NCBI GenBank assembly: GCA_030142905.1
Contig: JASJOG010000044.1
Coordinates: forward strand, 1,260,001-1,324,000
Direction: 5' to 3'
Source: Heliopora coerulea
Lineage: Eukaryota > Cnidaria > Anthozoa > Scleralcyonacea > Helioporidae
DNA: 64,000 nucleotides
Shown here: positions 1 to 14,841 of the stretch, in pieces
How the letters are laid out: the number at the start of each line of letters is the position of its first letter
Position numbering within the stretch: position 1 is the first letter of the stretch
Translations under genes and position numbers: made by a program
The notes under the pieces: model-generated
What the model saw: only the letters and a program-made list of their open reading frames with translations
What the model was told of the DNA's origin: nothing
Databases searched by the model: none

Positions 1-66
1 GTTAATCATAGCTTTGACGAACAAAGACAGGAATTTTATACCACATTTCCGAACAACTTAGTGTAC

Positions 67-2152
67 CTTCATCTGTAAGATGGTTCAAGATATGCTTAAT
101 TTTGACATAGCTGTTTGCCAAGCGCATGATAGACAAACGATCCAGTTGAGAGGCCTCGGATGGAGCAACAGGAAGCTGGCTGGCCAGTTCCAAAAATTCA
201 TCGTTTTGCTGACCACGGCGAGATCTCGCTGCATCTCTTGACTTCCTCTTTTGGAAATCTTGGCTATAAAATAAATGGAAAAATAGTAGAATAACCCCGA
301 TTTTTTTATATTTTATGACCAATACTTTGTAGCTTTTTTAGTGCAGTTGATTTTTGGTGAAGTTAATTAAAATAACAGCTTAAGATTTTCTTACAGCCTT
401 GAAGAAGTGTGAAAATAGCGTTTTTGCCACAGATCAAGAATACTAGTAATCTTGTTAGCATAGGATCCGAACTAATCCACTTCTCAATCGACTTTGCTTT
501 GTCCGTTGGATTAGCCGAGGAATTTCATACGATAAGAAAATTCAGAAAGCGAAAAGCAATTTGTCAAAAGCAGCGACGAAAAACGAACTCTAACTTGGAA
601 TAAAACACCTTATTACCTATCGATCGTGCTAAAGAATGGAGTCTTACTACAGACCACGGTGACGAGTCAACGTGTGACTTTCTTGAAGACAAGGACTAGC
701 CATTATTGCAAAATTGCAGGAGATATTTCCGTGCAACTTGAACTTAAAACGATGCGAAATTATGTAGTTCGGAAACAATCCAGCTGTTGGTTCAGTTTGA
801 AGGAAGCACAACACAGAGGAAATAGAACCATAGAACTAAACGAAAATCGAAGAAATACAATGATTTACAGATTGGATGGTTTTGTGTACATCGCAGGAAC
901 CGCCTGAAAATCGAATTGCTATTCAAATGAAACAGTACTTGGAATTGTTAGAATATCATAGGTCGTTTGGTAGTCGTTTCCAACATTTACAGTTTTCAAA
1001 TACTCGTAGTCGTTTGCATACTTTCGCTATGCAGGATATTTACTCAGAAGACAAAGTTCCTTAGGGCTATATATTAACATGGTCAATATCAGCCTACTCT
1101 CAGAATATCCAGACAAGTAACAAGAATGGGAACCATGAAAATGCTTGGTCAGTCAGTAATGCAAAGTAGCTCTGCTTCTGAGTTGTTAGTTTATCTATAA
1201 CGTCATAAAAAGTGCCTCCATGCACAAAGAACAGATTAGCTTTCGGGATTGATAATACTCCATTAGCATTAATGAGTGAGACTGTTTTGAAAACTAATTC
1301 TAAATACAACTAATCTTTTCTCCAACTTTGCACATAATGGCATGAAGCGAAGGGATAAAGATATTTGTTCAGAAAATTAAGTACTCATGACTAACGTCTT
1401 CCTGAGAGCTGAGACTACTTGCAGCTGGCTAGGTTCCATTAAACATCTTAGTTTTCTAGTGACTGCCTATTTCTTCTGCTTGCTGTCGGGATATATCTGT
1501 ACACACAATATGGCGCACCAAAAGCTTCTATATCACGACCTAAAAATGTGTAAGGCCACGCGACTGTAAATTAAGCAACGACTGCCCGTCATAACTCAAC
1601 TTTAGAATCGACTGAAGCCGTGATGGGGACTTGCCATTAAATCATTATCGAATAAACAACGATTCCCGCCGTCGTATAGTGCATAGTTATTTTTCCAAAC
1701 GTCAGCTGTTGCAATAAACATGCATTGGAAACTTACAAACTTTAGTATCCAACGGTGTTTGCAAGCTGCAGAACAATGGGATCTCTGCTGTTCAAATGGC
1801 TAATGCTGCTTCTGCTAATCATTGAGCCAAGACGAGGTGCTCCATAAATCAAAACGACATCACTTACTGTTTCTTTCAAATGCAAGGTTAATGTTGGCAG
1901 GAGCGTCATTAGAAGCGTCTTTCTTTCGAACATCCTTGAAAAGAGTTTGCGAAGGGAAAATCCAAGACGCTCCCCATGTTGGCTTCTCAGTTTCCATTTA
2001 AAATTTGGAATCAGAAGTGTACAAAATCCCTTGAATGTGGCAATGCAGAACCCGATGTATGTCTATTCGACTTTGCTGCTAACAAGCATTAGTTCCATAA
2101 ATAAAACGACTGAAACGTTCCAAACTTACCCAAGACAATATTTTGCAGACAT
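67..2152 (-). CDS. HIF1A-like: HIF-alpha-like bHLH-PAS transcription factor, copy B (5' end only)
   Basis: This is the beginning of a second hypoxia-inducible factor alpha gene, truncated by the left edge of the window. The first coding exon is 2130-2152. It is 23 bp long, starts with ATG, encodes MSAKYCLG and is followed by a GTAAGT donor. The second exon is 67-263 (197 bp) and carries the bHLH domain, with basic motif [10 protein letters not shown] and helix-2 motif LDRLSIMRLANSY. Exon sizes and phases (2, then 1) are identical to those of copy A at 13252-15450, and the intron lengths are similar (about 1.87 and 1.98 kb). By eye about 47 of 65 bHLH residues match copy A. The PAS domains and C-terminus lie outside the window, so it cannot be told whether this copy is complete or keeps its oxygen-sensing motifs. 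The basic region is intact, so E-box-type DNA binding with an ARNT partner is expected. An NPAS-type identity is not excluded from the bHLH alone. Confidence 0.82.
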
Positions 2153-4565
2153 GGTCGTCACTTGCAATTACTCAGCTGTTAAATTTCGTTCCCTTCAAAT
2201 AACTTGGTCACGCGACGATTCTTTTAAAATGTTATTTTCGTGTCACGAATCACGCGACGTTTCTAACTCGTTGCCAAAAACGTCCTCGAAATCTTCAGAT
2301 GGTGTAGTCTGGAAGAAGACTGTAGCTTTAAACCGTTTCGTAATCTTCGAGTTCTAAATAGGTTCGTTCCGCTGTATCAGGTGGTTTGAACTAGTATGGA
2401 CCGGATGTAAATTGAATAATTTAAACATACATAATGATTGGTTCTTGGCTGTGAAATTTCGACTTAAGTAAACAAGTCCGGACCTTGATTGGCGTTGGTA
2501 CGATATGAAAGGACACTTGGTCTTAACTACGTCATATGCATGGTGTTGATTGGTCAGTAACAAGCCAGGCATTTACAAACGTCATTGATGACGTCAGAGT
2601 ACTCATCTATTTTGAAGATCTCCATGATGACTGTGGAATAAATAGCAAAGCTAAAAACAAGGCGGAAAAAACTGTCGCAGAGGTGGTGGAAAATGATTGA
2701 GAAAGACTTTGCAACGGCCAGATACTTCAGGAAAATTCAATAAAGCGCTCTGAAGTGAAAGAGGATTTTACCATGAAGAGGGTATCTGAACGAGTTGGTG
2801 GTGCAGGCTTTGGGGGAGGCTACAACAAAATGACCCTCAGTGGTGGGAAACGACACGTGAGAAACCGTTTCAGACAGGGATTCAAAGAACAATAAAGACG
2901 ATTGGCTCAACCAAGAGTGATCAGACATTAAGTTTATAAATATGAAAAACCAACTAATTCTTGACGTCACTGGTTGTCTCGATAAGTCAATAATTGTTGT
3001 TTGTCAACACCTTGCATGCATAAAGTCACATGAAAAACAAGCAAAGATTGATTAATTGATAGATCAAAAGACTTCTGTGTTATTTGGTTCATCACTTATA
3101 ACTGTACATAATTCAATTTCCCAAGAGGCAACTAAGGTATATTCTGTTTGCTTCGGCGCAATGTTAACCCTTTAAAAGTTGAGTTCGTTTTCTTTAGTTC
3201 ATTGTTCTTTCATTGCTTTTGCTCAGTTTTTCCATTTCTTCTTTTGTTCTTGATGTCCTGTATACAGGACGCTGACCCTTTAATGGGTTAAGATCAAGCA
3301 CATTCGGATGTAACCAAAAGCGAGCAACTGGACCTTACAAAAAATTGCCGTCACCACCAACCATTCACTACACACTTAAAACCAGAATTGTTCGCTCGCT
3401 CTTTGGTAACATCAGACTTAAGTCATCTGATGTAACAACTGCATAGTTGCGGTAATGGGCAGGTCAGTCTTGTAGAAAACACGTTAGGTGATCAGATGAA
3501 GTAGGCATTGGTTCGCCGTCTTTGCAGATGGTGAGATGCAGCACGAACTGGGAGCGGTAACAGTCCAATTTAGGGGAAAAGTTTACTTCACTCATCTGAG
3601 AAATGTTTACGTTTGCACGAGAAACTTCTAATTCCAGAGAACCGAGGGGTGGTCAGATGCAAAGGAGGATGACGAAGCGGACAGTCTCAAGGCACCACTT
3701 CCTTCCTTAGCCTCAGACGATCCACCCTTACCAAAGTCAATCATATTTATTAGAGGACACACTTTCTGTAGCCCTTATTTAATAGATAATTACTGAGGCA
3801 CGCAGCATTATCCAAAAACGCTATGAGCCGAAGTAATTATCTGTTATAATTACTGATCCTTTTCAAAACCCATTACGTTTTTTCTGCAAAATTAAATAAA
3901 CTCGACTTGCATAATTTTGCTCTCTGCATTCGCTGATATAACGCAGAATGAAAACAATAGGTTTTGATGCGGATCAGTAATTACTATCAGTGTGCATTAC
4001 TCAGTCGCGACGAGCACATGCAATGCTTTCGGTAGTATTATATGCATAGTTATGAGGTTTGTCTGTCACATATTTTCACGTAGAGCAGTAACAAATCCAT
4101 TTTCATTGGTGTCACGTCAAAGAAACTTACCGACGTCAGAGAAATTTCCATTAACTTTACGCACTTTTTTCTAATTGATAGGGCCAAATTTTCCCGCAGT
4201 TTCATGCAAAAACGGTCGATTTTTAGTCCAAAATTTCCCTGCTTTCCCGAACAGACTTTGGAGTGCCACATTCATTCCGGTAAAGTAGCGTTTTAATCTT
4301 ATGTCTCAAGAACCACTTTTTTCAATTCGAAGAGAGATTTCTTTGATTCTTCATATATTGGCGCTACACAGACGCCAAACACTGCGTTTTTGTCGTGTAG
4401 TTAACTTTTTTCATCATTTTGTCTTTGTTCAAGATGCTTGGAACAAACTTAGTTTCTCATTATCCCTCACCCAACAGGACGTCCGGAGTGAAATAATAGT
4501 TTGACTGATCATGCCGGATCATGCGTGCTCAGGAAATTTTGCAGGCAATCTTGACACAATCAACC
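2153..4565. other. Intergenic, no gene seen
   Basis: This is the 5' flank of HIF-alpha copy B. Only short unsupported open frames are present, with no recognisable exon, RNA gene or element. The copy B promoter should lie just above 2152. No TATA box or clear hypoxia-response element was assigned. Confidence 0.5.
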
Positions 4566-4867
4566 TAGGATGGCCGGGGTGCTGGTGCTACGGTAGTATT
4601 ACACGTTTCTCTGCCTACTGTGACCAGGGTTCGATTCCGACTCCGTGCAGTTATCTGAATAAAGTTACCTTGGTCACATGTGAGAAAAGCGTTGTTCTGT
4701 TGACTGCGCCAAACATCGCAGGTTTTCTCCGGATACTCCGGTTTCCTCCTGTAGTTACACTGGACCTCTGGGGAAAACAGCTTAGGTATCTGCTAGGGTT
4801 ACCCAATATAGACCCTTTACCCTTAAAAACCACTAAAGCCATTATAAACAACTTAGTTCAAGAATAA
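4566..4867 (+). repeat. tRNA-derived SINE with conserved central domain
   Basis: The segment begins with a tRNA-like head. A B-box-like GGTTCGATTCC at 4628-4638 follows a degenerate A-box region around 4580-4600. Downstream, 4722-4750 holds a CTCCGG-ATACTCCGG-TTTCCTCC block, which resembles the conserved central domains shared by many invertebrate SINEs. The end near 4867 is A-rich (AATAAAAC). It lies between the two HIF-alpha copies. The short frames inside it are not genes. The boundaries are approximate because no target-site duplication was identified. Confidence 0.6.
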
Positions 4868-6340
4868 AACGTTTATTGGCCAGTTGTTATCCAATGCGCC
4901 GAAGTACTAATCTACAAATATTCTTATAAATTGTGAAATAACTTAGATTATCAGTATACATTCGTAATTCACTTTACTAAAAATACAATAAAAATATGTA
5001 ATATACATGACAAATGCGTTATCCCGAATTGGCAGCTTCATGACCAAACTATATGTAATTTCAACTGCAATCTTTATTATTGGCATAGTTAAGTACCTTT
5101 TAGTATGTCTGAAGGTTGTGTTAGTTCTGATTACCAAAATGAGTCCAAACTTCTAATAAAATGTAGCTCATTCTTAAACACATTGCTTCGTGCGTGGAAA
5201 CTATCAACATCCTTTTTAATTATTGCCTGGACTGTAAAACCATAAGCAAATACTTTCATATACATTCGTCAAACATGGCAAAAAATGAAGCCACAATTCG
5301 ATAGCCAGATATTTGGAAGTTGCCTTCAGGAAAATTGGCTTTTCTCAAAGAATGTTTTGCACTGCAGCAGGACAATTCGACGTAAACCATCTTCTAAAGA
5401 AGACTTCGAAAATTTTGGGCAACTAACTCCTACTAGTAATAATACAATGGTCTCATTCCTCAGGAAACGCCTGTATTTTTATCAAACGGTAGCTACACCA
5501 ATATTGACTTTCCGTGACACAGCAAAGCTATCTGGCACGTTAAACTATACCTCCAAAAATAATACAGTATATCCCGTAACTCATACGTTAGTAAACCTAG
5601 CTAGATAATTGTATAATCTGGTTTGTCTCAATAATATTGTTTGACCATGTGCCAACGGCTGACGACTGAAGTTGCTATTTACAGAGTTTATACAATGCTT
5701 AGAGATCCAGAAAATTTTCAAGCTTTCTTTTTTGTTCATCGCGAACAGTCCTGTAAATCAATCAATAGCATAGTAGAGTTTTGGCACAAAGCCATTTAAG
5801 ACTCTACAATAATTTACGGTATAAAAAAATGCGTCATTAAATGCGGATAATCATTTTGACTTGCTGTTCTCAACATGCTATCCATTCACTTTGAGTGGCA
5901 CAATTAAAGATTTCAAAATTTGATCCAATGCATTAAATGGTTAGAGCTTTCAACTTTTCAACAAGCTTGTGAATGTTTTAGCCGGATATTAACTAACACA
6001 CCTTGCATTATACTTCAACGTTTAGGTAATAAACAGCTGACAAAGTATAAAATTTAGTTGAAAAATGAGATTTAAATCATCTCCGGTCTCAATTTGAACC
6101 ACTGGCATGTTGTCAGAATTTTTAAAAATTTCTGGAAAATCCAAGAATCACTTGAAAACTCCCGTAGCTATAAACACATACAAAACTATGCTCTAAAATT
6201 ACGCAAAGTAATACATGATTAACCTTTCCTCCCAGTACAAACAGCAGTCTTTCCTTCAACTTGTGAGCTGCATCTGGGATCAGGAGGCCATTCTCCAAAC
6301 TGTCGCTTCACCATACAATGAAAGTCACGAAGTTAGCCTT
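4868..6340. other. Intergenic / likely 3' UTR of HIF-alpha copy A
   Basis: AT-rich sequence lies downstream of the copy A stop codon on the minus strand. Its right part is probably 3' UTR. The longest open frame here (5285-5608, plus) has no recognisable features and is not called. Confidence 0.4.
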
Positions 6341-7375
6341 TTATGCTACAACTTCTTTGCATTGGTCAAGGGCAAACCAAATCTCATTTCCCTGCAGAAG
6401 AGGCAGGTTTTGTACTGGGGTGCTCATCTCAATTTCCTCACTGTTTAAAATTGGCAATTCTTCTTCACTAGGGAAGAATTTGGGGGTTGACAGATTTCTC
6501 CGGATGTTAGCTTCTTTCTTGGAATTACATGGACCAACAGGGTCACATATCTCCCATGTATCTGTATTCCATGCCAAGTTATCATCGTTCAAATCACCAT
6601 CAAAGGAGCACATGTCAATGGAACTCATCAAGAATTGCGTGTCACCCAAAGGAGGTGGAATAAATGGAGCACATTGATCTAGATTGCCTTCAGGCAAGTT
6701 GTCATAAAAACTGGCATCTTGGGATGGAGTGAAGGACTCATTACTTTCACAGCTGGTCAATGATTCACAATCAGGACTCTGGACTGTTGGACTGGAGAAT
6801 TCCTCACACTCATCTCCCTCTTTATCACCAATCATATCAACTTTGTTGTTGCTAAGATAACTTGCAGCCATTTCAGTCTTGTTGTCTGACTGGTTGTCTT
6901 TAATTTCAGTAATTTGTCCTGAGTGTTCCTGCATGTTCAGTTGACTTAAAGGTAACACTTGCTTTATAACTTTGGTGTGTGACTTCTTGCCTGCTGGGGA
7001 GTTGCTTGGTGAATCCTGATGTTCTTTTAAATCATGGAGTTGATCAAGGGATACAATACTGTCCCCTTTTTGAATCCCACTGTCAAAATAAAAATGAACT
7101 TCAGCAATATTACCTAAATTGCAATTGGTTTTATAGTATTTTTAGATGGGGTCATAATTACTATCTGCTTCAACTGCATATGCCAATGAACAAAGCTGAA
7201 ATTGCATTCATTTTCAAAGCCAGAGTGTGCATTGATACAGCACATGCACCATAAATACATACATAATCACATACATTCTTATGTATATACATTATATATA
7301 CATATATAAATATGTATGTGCATATATGTATATATGTATGTATATATGTATACATACATACATGCATGCATACTG

Positions 7376-7407
<32 letters not shown>

Positions 7408-10400
7408 CATACATGTATACTGTACATACATACATACATACATACACATACCTATATACAAACATACAAACCTACATACAATGTAAGTACATACATTAGT
7501 ACAGACATGAGTAAATTTTCAAATGCATGAAGTCCTCTTAGTGATGTTGCACATGATATCATTTAGTGATTTATACATCACTTGTCAAAGAGTTCCTTAG
7601 TCTATTAAAAAGTCTATGCTCTGGTGAAGGCAAAGCCCAGTAGTGGTTGACTGATAGTCAGTTCACTATATCCAACTATTTCTTATTTGTAAATTCAGCC
7701 ACAATGTACCTATGTCATTGCAGTGATTATTCCATGAATTGGAGGATGATTTAATCATGGCTTTGTATGTGTAATGCACTGTAATTACATTATTTGGTCA
7801 ATAAACATAATTGTTGGAGTACTTCTGCAACACCAAAAGCTACTTGGCAGACCTTTCCAGGCTTCACAGCATTTTGGCTTAACTAGAAGTTGGGAAGCCA
7901 TGGAATACCTACAGTAAAAACTAATGACCAGACCACAGCTACATTTATGAAGCATGCATATACTTAATTCTAATGAAAGGCAGGAAAAGATGACCAAAGC
8001 CTGGAAATATATCCAACCTCTGATCTTGCAGCACTGTTTGCAGACGTTTAAACTTTGACAGTGTATTACTGAGTGCATTACATGACCATTACTGTACTGT
8101 TCAGAAGCCTGTATATTACACACAATGCTTGTTTAAAAAAAATTAAATTTTATATATATATGGTCACCTGATGGCATAATGAATACACAGAACAAACTGT
8201 GGTTGGCATGTCCGGGTAGCATACACAATGCTGGCTTTAGTTTGTACCCATACCCAGCCTCCATACTTTGCCAGTAGTCGGTAGTAACCACTGACTGATT
8301 GGCCTTTGGTTAGCACTATATAAAAATTTAAAAAGGCACAAGTTGGATTAATGATTCATAATTATGATTCTTTACCACCTTATTAATGGTAGAAATGTGA
8401 AAATAAAATCATAAAGCCATCAATACATACAGGTTTTGTGGCAATTGGTAAGAACCTCACTGTCACAGCCATGATGGAATTTGAACAGGGATTGTCCCAG
8501 AACATCAGATGATGTGTAGCCAAGTATATCTTGGATACTACAAGAGAAAACTAAGACATCAAACAAGACAATCCTGTGTGTTTAAACACAGGGTCTCCAA
8601 GGAGTTGCATAAAGCTACGAGTTCACCATGCTCCTTTTTCTGTGCATGAAAAATGCAGTACGTGAGTAAGCACTTACCCTTCCTCACAGTATATGAACTT
8701 CAGGTCCAAAGCATGATGACTTGAGAAGGTGCATCGATCTAATGGAACCTCGAATGTTGGTGTGAACATCAGAGGCACACCAATACCAACAAAGACAAGT
8801 GGTCTTGATTTCTTGCAATCCCTGGCATCTTCATCTTCACCAGCAGCAATTTTTAAACATCCCATGCAATGTACCACCTAAAGGAATTGGGTATTTTTAA
8901 TCCATCAATAGACATGTATTACATTCTGTAGTTTTCTTGTTAACTTATATTTACCAATATTAACCCATTTCCAAATAAAGTGACCACTTAAACTTTCATT
9001 GAGCCTAATGCCAGACAACTTTATTCAGCAAAGCAAGATGTCTGCCTGTCTGGAAAGGAAAAGTAAATCTTTTGACATTAACCCAGAAGGAGCAGGTGTC
9101 ACACTTTCCTGAATAAAACAATCTGGGATTAAGAAGAATGAAATTCTAAAGTGGACCTTTGTCCCTAAGTGGGTAAATTTTAGCTTTAGGCTACATCTTT
9201 AATCATACAGTTTTACCTTTCTATGAATAATTATGTCACTGTAAGCTTTTTGTTTAAAAAATGAGATTAAAAGTCATGGAGACCCAGCTTACTAATTAAT
9301 GATGCACTTACTCTGTAAGTTGAAGCTTTCAAATTAACACTCTTCCCACGGCTGGTAAGGGTGCTCTTCATTCGTACAAAAAAAGAACGGTATGGTTGCC
9401 TTTCATTATCTCTGTAACTTGAAGATCCTGCAAGAACATTGCAAGGCAAACTAATTGCATATATAATTATCTTTACAACAAAGTTAGGGACTGGAGAGCT
9501 TGATGGCTGAGTTTACTAAAAAAGTGAGAAAAATTTAGTATTTAGACTTCAGACTGACATCCACCTTAAACCTTTAACCCCTATGCCAGCTAACCCTTCT
9601 CCTTTTCATAGGGGTAACAAAATCATCTGGGACTCACCAAAGTAAGATTACAAAAGACCAGTTTGGGAGTTCATAAAGTTAAGCAATTATGGGATGCAGC
9701 TGAGCATGATATCAAGAGTTATTTAGACCAGTCACATTTTTACTTTTACCTACATAAATTACCAGTAATAGCCTATGATTTGTCTTGATTTGAATGATGT
9801 CAATCGAACAGCACTTACTAACACAATAACTAACAAATACATGAAATATTTTTCAAGGATACCACAACTTTATACAATAAACTAGTAACACAATTTATTC
9901 ACAATGAGAATTATCAATGTTGGGAATAATGAGTGAAAAAATGACTCTACAATAGTAAATAAACATTCAGTACAGGAAAATCAATAATGATCTGATGTTA
10001 AGTGCATCAAGGAGCTGAAATATGAAACATGAATATAACTGGTTTATTTTGTGTTAAATTAAGGCATAGCAAAAGCATTTCAGTGCAAAAATTTTGTGTA
10101 TCTGTAGACACACTGAAATTATCCCCCTGTAAAATACAATTGTCACTCAAAAAAACATACCTCCTTTCAAATTATTTGACATCAGAAAAATAGAATCTGA
10201 ACAAAAAAGGCCATCAAAGATCTCCATATCTTCCAAGGGTATTTTTCCACCTAATTCTTTTGCAACTTCCTCATGATCGCAAGGGTGGATGAATTTGTAA
10301 AAACTGTTCCCAGTCACTTCAATCTGAAAAAAAAGCCATCAATGGCAAAATGGCACAAAAAGAATTAATACAACAACAAGAACATTCACAACATAACAGT

Positions 10401-12540
10401 TCTAAACTCGTCTTGGTGTTGTTAATACTGATATTAAAGTTGCCAGTTCTTAAACCTACCATCTCTCAGATTTAAGTATTTTGCACTCTTATTTCATTTC
10501 ACTAAATGTTGCTGAAGCATCATCAGCTATGACACAAATGATCATTTATCGATACAGTGGAACCCTGCTATAACACGCTTCATTATAACATGTGACTCAG
10601 TATAATGTGGCTGATTCACGAACCCCAAAGTTCTCATTACCAGTCCTCTGAACAGGTTAATGATACACATGTCAAACTTCATTGCCAACACAACATTGAA
10701 AAAGGGTTGAAAAAGCAAAAGAAAATTTGTGGAAACACCATGTTAATGACAACAGTCTGTTTGGCTCAGTACAGTTACTGTACTCACCTGAAATAACATT
10801 TAAACACAATGGCACTTACTGTGGATTGTTAATCCATAAAGATACAAATTCTGATAAGGTAATTGTGAATTCCAAATGGCATGTGATGACATAGATCTAC
10901 TGTTATTTGATCGTGCATTTGTTTAACTTTGGCTTGGATTAGAGGCATGTTTTCTTATAATGCATTTCACTTATACCACAGTCTCCACAGTGGACCCTGT
11001 CAACCATGTTATAGCAGGGTTCCACTGTAGCATTGAGTTACCCTGTATTACAACTGGTTTTTTATGAGTTAAGAGCTTCCAATGCTAATGAAATGACTGA
11101 GCTAAATATTTTTTGAGGACTAATGCTTCTGAAACACTAATGTCACTAGTGACACCAAAACAATTAAAGCAAGAAAAACAGTTACATACTGGCATCAGTC
11201 CAAGGTAGGTGCTGACATTATCTGAAATGTAAATACACTGTCCATCAGGTCCAATAACAAAAACAAATCCATCAAGAGCCTAAAATGACAACAGATAAGC
11301 TTATCACTTAGAAAAAGGATTGTACTTACTGCAGCTTTCTAAACTGCAATCAATTGAAAAATACATTCAAGTTTCACCAAATAAATGTACCTGTAATAAT
11401 TGATTCTCAAGGTCTTCATTGTTATACTCTTCTTTCACAGTCAAACTTTTCAAATCTATTCAAAAAAGAAAGCAATAATTGAACCTAAGCCAACTAACTC
11501 CACACACAGATGTCCTTGTTGCAAACTTTTTCCCTTGTTGTAATTTTTCTTTTTGTTCCAAAGTTTTTGTGAACTGTGACACATTTTTGCATAGTTCATC
11601 ACAGTTAACCTGACGTGGTAATAATTCCTCATTATAGTACATGTTATTCCAATTAACATGAAATTCATGAAATTTTGTTTGAACAAACAATGTGTCAGGG
11701 GGTTGATGTTAGGAGGGAATGAAAATCACCAAAATCTAACTGTATAGAATCACATATAAGTAGTTACATTGAGGTATGGTTTGCTCTTTATTGCATCTAA
11801 AGAACAACCCTAACATGCTATACAGTGTTATTAGACAACCATGTCGTAGTAATAAGACAATCCAATTACAAAACCAGGAGTATTTGATGGATAATCAAAA
11901 ATCAGGCAGATAATGTAATTTTTAACAATTCAGGCTGACCAAACCAGAAAAATGTAATAAAATGCTTTCATTTTTTTTTGAGCATTACAGTTGTTTCTTG
12001 GCTTTATGATGGTAAGAATGATCATGAAAAAGACCATTGGTGGTTATGATACATACATATATATAGTTCCACAACAAAAGTTGAATTGATATTCATTGAC
12101 TTATTCCAACCTCTCTCCTTTGAGACTTCTTAAACCGACAGGCCCGTAGCCAAGGGGGGGGCATTACGGGACTTTGCCCCTCTAAACAGAATTCATGCCC
12201 TCCAAAAAAGAAATTTGAAATATTTATTACTGTTTGTAGTAAGTTGTTAGAGCTAGGGATTGTTTTAGAATCGATTTACTGTGATGTTTTATATGCCATT
12301 CAGGGGATGCATTTTGATTTATTTTGGATTGTGATCAGGGTTCAAAGGATTCACAGTCTACTGACCTTAACAAATTATTAACTTACTGCATAGCAACAGT
12401 CAAACTGCAGAAATCATGGAGGTCAAGAAAATTTGAAACATGGCCAGCTTTTTGTATCCAACATATTAAAGTTGAAACTAACACAAGTTACCTGAAAGTT
12501 ATGACTATTCACGAAAACATCAATACATCCATTAAATCTT

Positions 12541-12586
<46 letters not shown>

Positions 12587-14266
12587 GTCTAAAAATTTTT
12601 TTTTCTTTGTAAAGTCACTTTTAGCTCTTGAAAATGTCTTTCCATGTATTCAGAAATTAAAGTGAAAGTCATGCATCAAATTTGTTTACTCTTACCAGGA
12701 TTGATCGGCCACAGTGGAGATCAATGTTGCAAAAGCACTAAGCACAGTCAATAATGTTAGTGTTTGATAGAAAACAAACTACGGAACTTTATCTGCAACA
12801 ATTTTTGTGTTATTTTTTGACAAAACGTCATTAAATACAACTGTTATAATTGACTAAAATTATTTTTCTTCTTTGATACTTGGATTGAAATGTAAGTACT
12901 TTCTTGTCAGTAAACTTGAGTAGCATCCAAACTTATGAGCCTCCCCTTCATAATATATCACCCCTCCTAGCATGACAGGCTGGCTATGGGCCTGTAAATG
13001 AAGAGAATCAACAGCTAATTATTGACCTGAATCATTTAACATGTAGGTCTTTTAAGATAGAAGAAAATTTTGAGTGTCATGACATTTTTTAAGATCTGAC
13101 TGGGATCTTTTGAAAAAAGTACAACTATGGGCCTTTTGGCAGGGAATTGAACCTGTGACTGCATAAATCTGGTGCAATGCTCTGCCAAGTGAGCTATAGA
13201 GGCCATTGGTGAGAGCATGGTCACACTTTCAGTTTATATATAGTATTATACCTTCATCAACTATTTTTTTCAGGAAATGCTTTACTTTGATAAAGCTGTT
13301 TGCAAGACGCATGACAGACAAACGATCCAGCTGGGAGGCTTCATTTGGACTGAGGGGAAGTTGGCTTGCTAGTTCTGAATACTCGTCATTTTGCTGGCCA
13401 CGGCGAGATCTAGCAGCATCTCTGGATCTCTTCTTCTGGTGTTCTTGTCTAATTAATTCAAAAAGATAGTTGGAAGTAAGAATACTGAACAGTTTTGAAA
13501 TGCTTTTTGGGGGGGATTACCGTATTTTCCGCACTATAAGCCGCTATTTTTCGATCAAAATTTTCGCCGTGCGACTTATAATACGGTGCGACTTATATAC
13601 GAATTTTTCACAAAAAAACGTAAAAAATGACTTCTAAAAATGACATTACATACTACAGTCTTATGAATCACATTTTAAGTGATGTTTAGTGTATGTATAT
13701 TTCTGTAGAACGTTGCAATAATGACAAATATAGCTCACGGTTTTTCCTTGTCTCATGTTCGTTGTTCAGTTATTCACGCTACACGTGGAATAGCGACGTA
13801 AGAAAATAGGTACTTTTTTGGACTTTTTCACATAGCGGCTTATAGTCCGGTGCAACTTATCTATGAATTTATCAAAAAAAATAGCCAAAAATTGCCGATG
13901 CGGCTTTTAATACGGTGCGACTTATCGTGCGGAAAATACGGTAAGCTTAATAAACTTGAAACCACTTTCAATAGCAACATCTGCTCTTTCTCACTAATCT
14001 TTTTTAAATTATCTTGACATCTTGACCTTATCCCTATCTTAGCATTTTTATCACCTGCTTGTCTTGTTAATATCAGCAACAGCCTGGTATTAATACAATT
14101 CTTACAGCACCTGTAGGAGCTTTTTCATATGAAGGTAAAATTGGCAAGGTTTCTACTTTTTCCCCATGTAAAATTTTGCAGATTAGCAGTAATGTAAACT
14201 GTTTCCCTGCCTAATTTGCTAGGTGCAGTGGTGAAACAGCTTTTAATAAAAATTATTGTGAAAATC

Positions 14267-14350
<84 letters not shown>

Positions 14351-14804
14351 GCATATTTTAACCATACTTCTTATTTAAGAACCCAACTTAAATTGTATAC
14401 AGGAACCTAATCAGGAAAGAAGTGTTTCAAAAAAATAAATTTGCCTCCTCCATCCCCCTCATCATGAGTGTTGCAATGCAACCAATAAATAAACGTTTGT
14501 ATTTTGAGGAACGTCTAAACAATAATCGCAACGTTTGGAATGTTACGCGGGATAATTTGCTGTTGTTTACATAATATAACCCCCTGGTTCATCATTTTTA
14601 ACAGAACTAGTAATCACACGAAACAAAAGCAGATGTAAGGACGTTACAGAGGATATCAAAATAGATGTAAAATAAGTTCACTCGAGTATTTCTGTTGACC
14701 ATGCGTTCAGAACGCAGATTTTTTGAATTTAAAACGTAAAGGTGAATACGCCTCGCAACAGCTATGGGGAGCAAGTTTCACACGCAAAGACATTACAGAT
14801 ATAC

Positions 14805-14841
<37 letters not shown>

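Noticed and set aside
7170..7530. Tyr/Ile/His-rich frames on both strands
   Set aside because: They are translations of CATA/TA microsatellite sequence.
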